The position numbers and the translations under genes are program-made. The notes under the pieces are model-generated. The model made no database searches and was not told the origin of the DNA. It saw only the letters and a list, made by a program, of their open reading frames with translations. This document shows, one piece after another, positions 6,028-10,569 of a DNA stretch of 10,569 nt (positions are counted from its first letter, which is position 1; each line of letters begins with the position of its first letter). Source of the DNA: Candidatus Sulfopaludibacter sp. SbA3 (GTDB lineage Bacteria > Acidobacteriota > Terriglobia > Bryobacterales > Bryobacteraceae); contig OKRF01000224.1 in assembly GCA_900290315.1 (NCBI GenBank), positions 2,630 through 13,198 on the forward strand, given 5' to 3'.

Positions 6028-7218
6028 TTAAGCGTAACTGGAAACCGCGGCGGCATTCCTTACGCTGCGTTCCGCGGTGATCTTTTCCAGGTATCCGCTT
6101 TGGCGGAAGGCGTCCATCGGATCGGCCGGTAGCCCCTTGGAATGGGACCACTCGCGAATCACCGGCCGCACATCCGTAGAGAACGCGTCCTTCAGGCAGG
6201 TCTCGGCGTCCACCAGAGCGCAACTGGTTTGATAGCCCGCCAGCTTTTCGTGGTCCACCAGCGCCGCCTTGGCGTAGAGCTCCATCGCCGTCGTCACCGT
6301 CTGGATCATGGCCTCGATCTTGCCCTTCAAGTTGTGGCTCTGGTCGATCATATAGGCGATGTCCGCGCGCTTCCCTGTCTCCCATTCGAAGTGCAGAATC
6401 TCGTGGAAAATGCGGAACACCTGGTACGGATCGATTGACCCCATGGTCAAATCGTCATCGGCATACCGGCGGTCGTTGAAATGGAAGCCGCCCAGCATGT
6501 CCAGATCCAGCAACCACGCCACAATCTGTTCGATATTCTGCGCCTGGTAGTGGTGGCCCGTATCCACCAGCACTTTCGCGCGCGGGCCGGCATCGCGGGC
6601 GAACTGCAGCGCCATGCCCCAGTCGGCGATATCGGTGTGGTAGAACGCCGGCTCGAAGGGCTTGTACTCCACCAGCATGCGCTGATCGCCGGAGAGCTTC
6701 CCGTGGGTGGTGCGCAGGCCATCCACGAACCACTTGCGGCGATGACGGATATTCTGCGTGCCGGGATAATTGGACCCATCGGCGAACCACAGCGAAAGGT
6801 CGCGGCTTCCCAGCCGCTCGGCGATTTCCACGCTATCCAGAAGGTGAGTGAGCGCCGCCGCGCGGATTGCCGCATCGGGATTGCCCAGCGACCCGTACTT
6901 GTAGATCTGATCCTGAAACACGTTCGGGTTGATGGCCCCGGCGCGCAACCCATGCGTGGCGGCAAGCGCGTGCACCTGGGGCGCGTCGTCCGCGCCATGG
7001 GGCAGGTCCCACAGAACGTGCAGCGCCACGGTGGGGCACACGCCCGTCACGGCATGCACCTGGCCTGCGTCGCTGAACTTCTCCTCCACCGTGCTGGCAG
7101 CCGCCGGCTGCGTAAACTTGCCAAAACGCGTTCCCGTATTGGCGAATCCCCAAGAGGGCAATTCAATCTGGAATCGGTCCAGTGCCTGTATAACAGTATC
7201 GGTTCGTTTTTCGTCCAC
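6028..7218 (-). CDS. rhaI: L-rhamnose isomerase, Pseudomonas stutzeri type
   Basis: The protein has 396 residues and belongs to the xylose-isomerase-like TIM-barrel group. It converts L-rhamnose to L-rhamnulose with two divalent metals. The metal and catalytic residues I recall for P. stutzeri L-RhI (E219, D254, H257, H281, D289, D291, D327) all appear here with a constant offset of 35: E184 in VEYKPFEP, D219 and H222 in VLVDTGHHY, H246 in GGFHFNDRRY, D254 and D256 in YADDDL, and D292 in IDQSHNLKGK. The conserved N-terminal block IELPSWGFANTGTRFGKF is present. The start is GTG (7216-7218). The upstream frame is closed by a TAG six codons earlier and offers no other start. No good ribosome site is visible. 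It is the first gene of a rhaI-rhaM operon, divergent from the rhamnosidase. This type is unrelated in sequence to E. coli RhaA. Confidence 0.95.
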   Translation of the reverse strand: MDEKRTDTVIQALDRFQIELPSWGFANTGTRFGKFTQPAAASTVEEKFSDAGQVHAVTGVCPTVALHVLWDLPHGADDAPQVHALAATHGLRAGAINPNVFQDQIYKYGSLGNPDAAIRAAALTHLLDSVEIAERLGSRDLSLWFADGSNYPGTQNIRHRRKWFVDGLRTTHGKLSGDQRMLVEYKPFEPAFYHTDIADWGMALQFARDAGPRAKVLVDTGHHYQAQNIEQIVAWLLDLDMLGGFHFNDRRYADDDLTMGSIDPYQVFRIFHEILHFEWETGKRADIAYMIDQSHNLKGKIEAMIQTVTTAMELYAKAALVDHEKLAGYQTSCALVDAETCLKDAFSTDVRPVIREWSHSKGLPADPMDAFRQSGYLEKITAERSVRNAAAVSSYA

Positions 7219-7611
7219 TTGATTATGCCGTCCCCGCTATTCTCGATGTTCCCCGCACTCGACGCCAAGGGTCAAACAATTATCCGCCGGTTACGCTGGT
7301 TTTGTAATGTAGAACTCACGCACCCCGTGCGGAGAAACGGAAGTTACACGTTCGGGGGCGTTTATCTCAATTTCCAGCCCATTGCTTGCCGCTGTGCCGC
7401 TCTTCGGCTCAGGCTGGATGTTGCACAATGACAAACAGGAGCAAGCATCGAGCGCTCCCACAGGCGCCGCGCCGAGCCAGTCCGGATGCGCCGGAAACCC
7501 ATGAAATCAAGCCATCTTTCCCTGTCCATCAGGACCGTTGCTCGTTTATTCATCAAAAACACCAGCCCCTTGCCCGATTCCCCTATCGCCCGGCCCCTTC
7601 GAGCGCATAGC
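7219..7611. other. Divergent intergenic region, rhaI / rhamnosidase
   Basis: These 393 bp hold no convincing gene. On the minus strand a GATAAT (7279-7284) with TTACAA 17 bp upstream (7302-7307) could be the rhaI promoter. A short perfect palindrome CGCAC-CCC-GTGCG occupies 7319-7331. The 17 bases at 7299-7315 (GTTTTGTAATGTAGAAC) match the regulator palindrome at 3817-3833 at 11 of 17 positions, including GTTTTG and AAC at the ends. I see no clear promoter for the rhamnosidase and no RNA gene. Confidence 0.45.
7279..7307 (-). promoter_or_regulatory. Weak candidate rhaI promoter
   Basis: GATAAT (7279-7284) is preceded at 17 bp by TTACAA (7302-7307) on the minus strand. The -10 is good and the -35 poor. 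The leader to the GTG would be about 55 nt. The possible second operator (7299-7315) overlaps the -35. Confidence 0.25.
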
Positions 7612-10212
7612 ATGGTACCGATGCGTGCTCGATTTCTGTGCTTTCTCTGCCTTTCCCTGCTGGCGGCCGCCTGTTGGCTGACGGCGGCTTCCCCGGCGAC
7701 TGTCGCGGAACTCCGGCAGTCCTTCCTGCATCCTCCCGACGATGCCCGGATCATGGTCCGCTACTGGTGGTTTGGCCCGGCCGTGGTCAAGACGGAACTG
7801 GAGCGCGAGATGCGCAAGATGAAGGAAGGCGGCATCGGCGGTTTCGAAGTCCAGCCCACTTACCCGATGCAACTCGAGGGTAATTTCAAATATCTCTCGC
7901 CGGAGTTTCTTGACGACCTGACTTTCGCCGGCGCCAAGGCCAAAGAACTGGGACTGCGTATGGACCTGACCTTGGGTAGCGGATGGCCCTTCGGCGGCCC
8001 ACACATCCCCATCGAGGAAGCGGCCGGGCGGTTGATCGTCAGCATCGGGCCACCGAGACTCGCGGAAGGCGACAAGTTGATCGCCGCCTTCCAGGTCTCC
8101 GGCAATGGACGCCAGTTTTCGTTGGACGATGCCCACCAGGTTGCCGACCCGAGCACGGCGCAAGGCACTATTCTCAATTTCGTGGCCGGCCACACGCGGC
8201 AGACCGTGAAGCGCCCGGCGTTCGGCGCTGAGGGCTTCGTGCTGGATCATTACGACCCCGGCGCCATTGCCACCCATTTGAAAGACGTCGGCGAGCCCAT
8301 GCTGAAGGCGCTTGCCAAAACTCCCCCGGCCGCCATTTTCAGCGACAGCCTGGAAGTGTATAGCTCCGATTGGACCCGTAATTTCCTGCAGGAATTCCGC
8401 AAGCGGCGCGGCTACGACCTGCTGCCGTATCTACCCGCACTGGCGAATGGCGCTTCCGGCGATAAGGTAATGTCCATTCGACACGATTGGGGCAAGACTC
8501 TCTCCGAACTGGCCGACGACAACTATCTCAAGCCCCTCACCCAGTGGGCGCACGAACATCACACGCTGTTCCGATCGCAGAGTTACGGCATCCCGCCGGT
8601 GACTCTCTCCAGCTACCAGTATGTGGACCTGCCGGAAGGCGAGGGCACACAGTGGCGGCATTTCTCCGCCACCCGCTGGGCTGCGTCGGCGAGCCACCTG
8701 CTGGGCAAGCCCGTCACTTCGTCCGAGACCTGGACGTGGCTGCACTCGCCGGTTTTCCGCGCCACTCCGCTCGATATGAAGGCCGAGGCCGACATCCACT
8801 TTCTGCAGGGTATCAACCAACTCGTAGCCCACGGCTATCCCTATTCGCCGCCGGAAGCGGGCGAACCCGGCTGGCGCTTCTACGCTGCCGCCGTCTTCAA
8901 CGATCACAATCCCTGGTGGCTGGTCATGCCGGACGTCACCCGGTACCTGCAGCGCGTGAGTTTCCTGCTGCGTCAGGGCCAACCCGCGAACGATGTGGCA
9001 CTCTACCTGCCCACCGACGACGCCTTCGCCGGCTTCACCCTGGGCAGGGATTCCGTCAACCAGGCCATGGATGGCTTGATCGGGAACACCGTGATCCCGC
9101 AGATCCTGGACGCTGGCTACAACTTCGATTTCATCGACGATGGTTTCATCGCCAAGGACGGCGTGCCCTATAAGGTCCTCATCCTGCCCAACGTGGAGCG
9201 CATCCCGCTGGCTAGCCTGCAGCGCATTCTGGATTACGCCAAAAAGGGCGGCGCCGTGATCGCCACGCGGCGGGCACCCTCGCTCGCGCCGGGCCTGATG
9301 GACGCCGCCGATACGCCGAAGATCAAGGAACTGGCCGCCGGTCTGCGGCTCCTCACCGACGAGACGAAACTCGGCGACACTATGCACGAAGCACTGGCGG
9401 CAGATGTCGCCACGGCCCCCGAAGTCGGCTTCGTCCACCGCAAATTGCCCTTCGCCGAAGTCTACTTTCTGGCCAACACCAGCAATCATCCCGTGCATCA
9501 TGACGCCACGTTCCGTATTCAGGAGATGCAAGGCGCCTGGTGGGATCCGTTCACCGGAAAGGTCTCCAAAGCCGGCGGCGCGAAGCTGGACCTGGATCTC
9601 GCGCCGTACGAATCGCGCGTGCTGGTCTTCTTCAAGCAGGCCGTAACCGATCCACCGCTGCCGACGGGACCCGAAACCACCGCACTGGACCTGAGCGGCG
9701 GTTGGAAAGTGACCTTCCCGGGTGCCGCGCCCGTCGAGATGCCGAAGCTGGTCTCCTGGACCGAAGAGCCCGACCGCAAGTATTACTCCGGCCAGGCGAC
9801 CTACGAAAAATCCGTGACGGTCGACCGCGCCCTGGCCGGCCGCACGGTCTTCCTGAACTTCGGCGAGGGCACGCCGGTGAGCACCGAAGGGCGCCGCAGC
9901 GGTTCCGGCATGCGAGCCATGATGGATGGTCCGGTGCGCGAAGCCGCCGTGGTGTGGGTGAACGGCCAGCGTGCCGGCTCGGTGTGGTGCGCGCCGTTTG
10001 AAGTGAATGTCTCCGGCCTGCTGCACGCAGGCGAAAACTCCATCCGCGTGGTAGTGGCTAACCTGGCGCTCAATAACATGGCCAAGGGTCCATTGCCCGA
10101 TTACAAAGACCTCACCGCCAAATATGGCGAACGGTTCCAGGCGCAGGATATGAATATGGTGGTGCCGCAGCCTTCCGGATTGCTCGATGGCGTCCGGCTG
10201 GTGACGCGATGA
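7612..10212 (+). CDS. Secreted alpha-L-rhamnosidase, GH106 type
   Basis: The protein has 866 residues from the ATG at 7612 (863 from the ATG at 7621; neither has a strong ribosome site). Residues 5-30 are a signal peptide. A Cys at 21 after LLAAA could be a lipobox, but a weak one. The catalytic part begins FLHPPDDARIMVRYWWFGPA (38-57) and KEGGIGGFEVQPTY (71-84). It contains LGSGWPFGGP (121-130), FSDSLEVYSSDWT (243-255), RGYDLLPYLPAL (266-277), SSETWTW (370-376) and NDHNPWW (430-436). All are typical of GH106 (Glyco_hydro_106). E248 and E372 are plausible catalytic acids. The C-terminal ~180 residues form a beta-sandwich, galactose-binding-like domain with VVWVNGQRAGSVW (780-792) and GLLHAGENSIRVVV (802-815). 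It likely releases L-rhamnose outside the cytoplasm or at the cell surface, feeding RhaT and RhaI. The linkage cleaved cannot be told from the sequence. It is divergent from rhaIM. Confidence 0.88.
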   Translation: MVPMRARFLCFLCLSLLAAACWLTAASPATVAELRQSFLHPPDDARIMVRYWWFGPAVVKTELEREMRKMKEGGIGGFEVQPTYPMQLEGNFKYLSPEFLDDLTFAGAKAKELGLRMDLTLGSGWPFGGPHIPIEEAAGRLIVSIGPPRLAEGDKLIAAFQVSGNGRQFSLDDAHQVADPSTAQGTILNFVAGHTRQTVKRPAFGAEGFVLDHYDPGAIATHLKDVGEPMLKALAKTPPAAIFSDSLEVYSSDWTRNFLQEFRKRRGYDLLPYLPALANGASGDKVMSIRHDWGKTLSELADDNYLKPLTQWAHEHHTLFRSQSYGIPPVTLSSYQYVDLPEGEGTQWRHFSATRWAASASHLLGKPVTSSETWTWLHSPVFRATPLDMKAEADIHFLQGINQLVAHGYPYSPPEAGEPGWRFYAAAVFNDHNPWWLVMPDVTRYLQRVSFLLRQGQPANDVALYLPTDDAFAGFTLGRDSVNQAMDGLIGNTVIPQILDAGYNFDFIDDGFIAKDGVPYKVLILPNVERIPLASLQRILDYAKKGGAVIATRRAPSLAPGLMDAADTPKIKELAAGLRLLTDETKLGDTMHEALAADVATAPEVGFVHRKLPFAEVYFLANTSNHPVHHDATFRIQEMQGAWWDPFTGKVSKAGGAKLDLDLAPYESRVLVFFKQAVTDPPLPTGPETTALDLSGGWKVTFPGAAPVEMPKLVSWTEEPDRKYYSGQATYEKSVTVDRALAGRTVFLNFGEGTPVSTEGRRSGSGMRAMMDGPVREAAVVWVNGQRAGSVWCAPFEVNVSGLLHAGENSIRVVVANLALNNMAKGPLPDYKDLTAKYGERFQAQDMNMVVPQPSGLLDGVRLVTR

Positions 10213-10214
10213 GT

Positions 10215-10268
10215 ACCACTCCCTTACGGTCGTGGCTCCGAACGGAGCCGCGCGCGTCAGCAAGCGGT
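10215..10268. repeat. Long imperfect hairpin, probable dispersed repeat
   Basis: Arms 10215-10240 and 10243-10268 are complementary at 19 of 26 positions around an AA loop. The innermost seven pairs are perfect (GGCTCCG-AA-CGGAGCC, 10234-10249). The element begins right after the rhamnosidase stop. From memory, very similar sequence (CTTACGGTCG...GGCTC...GAGCCG...GTCAGCAAGCGG) recurs between genes in Solibacter-like genomes and gives rise to spurious ADARGSV-type peptides. It may act as a transcript end or 3' stabiliser. Confidence 0.6.
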
Positions 10269-10279
10269 TTGCGCTGACC

Positions 10280-10569
10280 ATGCCCAGCGCCGCTCTCGCT
10301 CCGGTGGGCCTCTTGTTGGCCGCTTCCATGTCCGTCACCAACGTGTTGACCGACGTGGCCCGCAAACACGCCCTCGACAAGCGCGACCTCATCCCCGCCA
10401 CCCTCTGGATCCGCATCGCCGTTACCCTGGTCTTCGCTGCGGCGCTCGTGTGGCAGATCGCCTTCGGCTTTCGACCCGTCGTCAGAGATGGCGGCGCTCT
10501 GTTCGGCATCCAGGCGCTGCACCTCGCCCCAATCCCCACGTTCCTCATCTACCTCACACTCGATGTGGG
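10280..10569 (+). CDS. DMT/EamA-like membrane protein, cut by right edge
   Basis: The first 96 codons are visible from an ATG at 10280 to the window end with no stop. The sequence has an N-terminal hydrophobic segment (ALAPVGLLLAASMSVTNVLT) followed by the charged loop DVARKHALDKRDLIP. A second hydrophobic segment follows (TLWIRIAVTLVFAAALVWQI), and then the beginning of a third. This arrangement fits drug/metabolite-transporter (EamA) proteins, usually with about ten helices. The substrate is unknown. No ribosome site is clear before 10280. A second ATG at 10328 is possible, and the frame is also open upstream through the hairpin (GTG at 10232). It lies 67 bp after the rhamnosidase, separated by the hairpin repeat, so co-transcription is uncertain. 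Confidence 0.65.
   Translation, partial: MPSAALAPVGLLLAASMSVTNVLTDVARKHALDKRDLIPATLWIRIAVTLVFAAALVWQIAFGFRPVVRDGGALFGIQALHLAPIPTFLIYLTLDV

Noticed and set aside
7486..7611. Upstream extension of the rhamnosidase from an ATG at 7486
   Set aside because: It would place 42 residues ahead of a clear signal peptide, and no ribosome site precedes it.
10209..10277. 22-codon frame MSTTPLRSWLRTEPRASASG... overlapping the rhamnosidase stop by ATGA
   Set aside because: It lies wholly inside the hairpin repeat, and its peptide is typical of translated repeat sequence.
8431..10548. 705-residue open frame on the minus strand opposite the rhamnosidase
   Set aside because: It is a shadow of GC-rich codon bias. 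It has no recognisable domains, and the plus strand carries the full GH106 pattern.
1..10569. tRNA, rRNA, CRISPR arrays, insertion-sequence transposases
   Set aside because: None was seen on reading both strands. The only repeats are the two hairpin elements described.

Overview
The window looks like chromosomal DNA from a GC-rich soil Acidobacterium, probably of the Solibacter/Bryobacter type. That placement rests on codon bias, the protein flavour and the intergenic hairpin repeats. It is an inference from reading, not a search result.

Layout. (1) Positions 1-2479, + strand: two hypothetical genes joined by an ATGA overlap, a helical-repeat (TPR-like) protein cut by the left edge and a signal-anchored protein with an internally repeated motif. 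They have no visible link to the rest. (2) Positions 2481-2538: two inverted copies of a 20-bp palindromic unit between convergent genes. (3) Positions 2541-10212: an L-rhamnose/rhamnoside utilisation locus. It contains rhaT (L-rhamnose/H+ symporter, -), a divergent one-component regulator that joins an IclR-type winged helix to a periplasmic-binding-protein-like sensor (+), then rhaM (mutarotase) and rhaI (Pseudomonas stutzeri-type L-rhamnose isomerase), both -, and a secreted GH106-type alpha-L-rhamnosidase (+). (4) Positions 5034-5672: a HigBA-type toxin-antitoxin cassette lies between the regulator and rhaM. Its toxin is interrupted by an in-frame TAG at codon 14 and has also lost its own stop, so its frame runs directly into an intact antitoxin. 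(5) Positions 10215-10268: a long imperfect hairpin of dispersed-repeat appearance. It is followed by the start of a DMT/EamA-like membrane protein cut by the right edge.

How the genes fit together (inference from families and order): the exported rhamnosidase releases L-rhamnose from glycans or plant glycosides. RhaT imports it with protons, RhaM equilibrates the anomers, and RhaI makes L-rhamnulose. The kinase and aldolase (rhaB/rhaD) needed to finish the pathway are not in the window. The fusion regulator probably senses rhamnose or a related ligand. A perfect 17-bp palindrome lies exactly between the -35 and -10 of its own promoter, in the rhaT/regulator divergent region.

The points most worth a second look are the IclR-PBP fusion regulator with its palindrome, and the toxin-dead, antitoxin-alive TA module with its intact operator-promoter.
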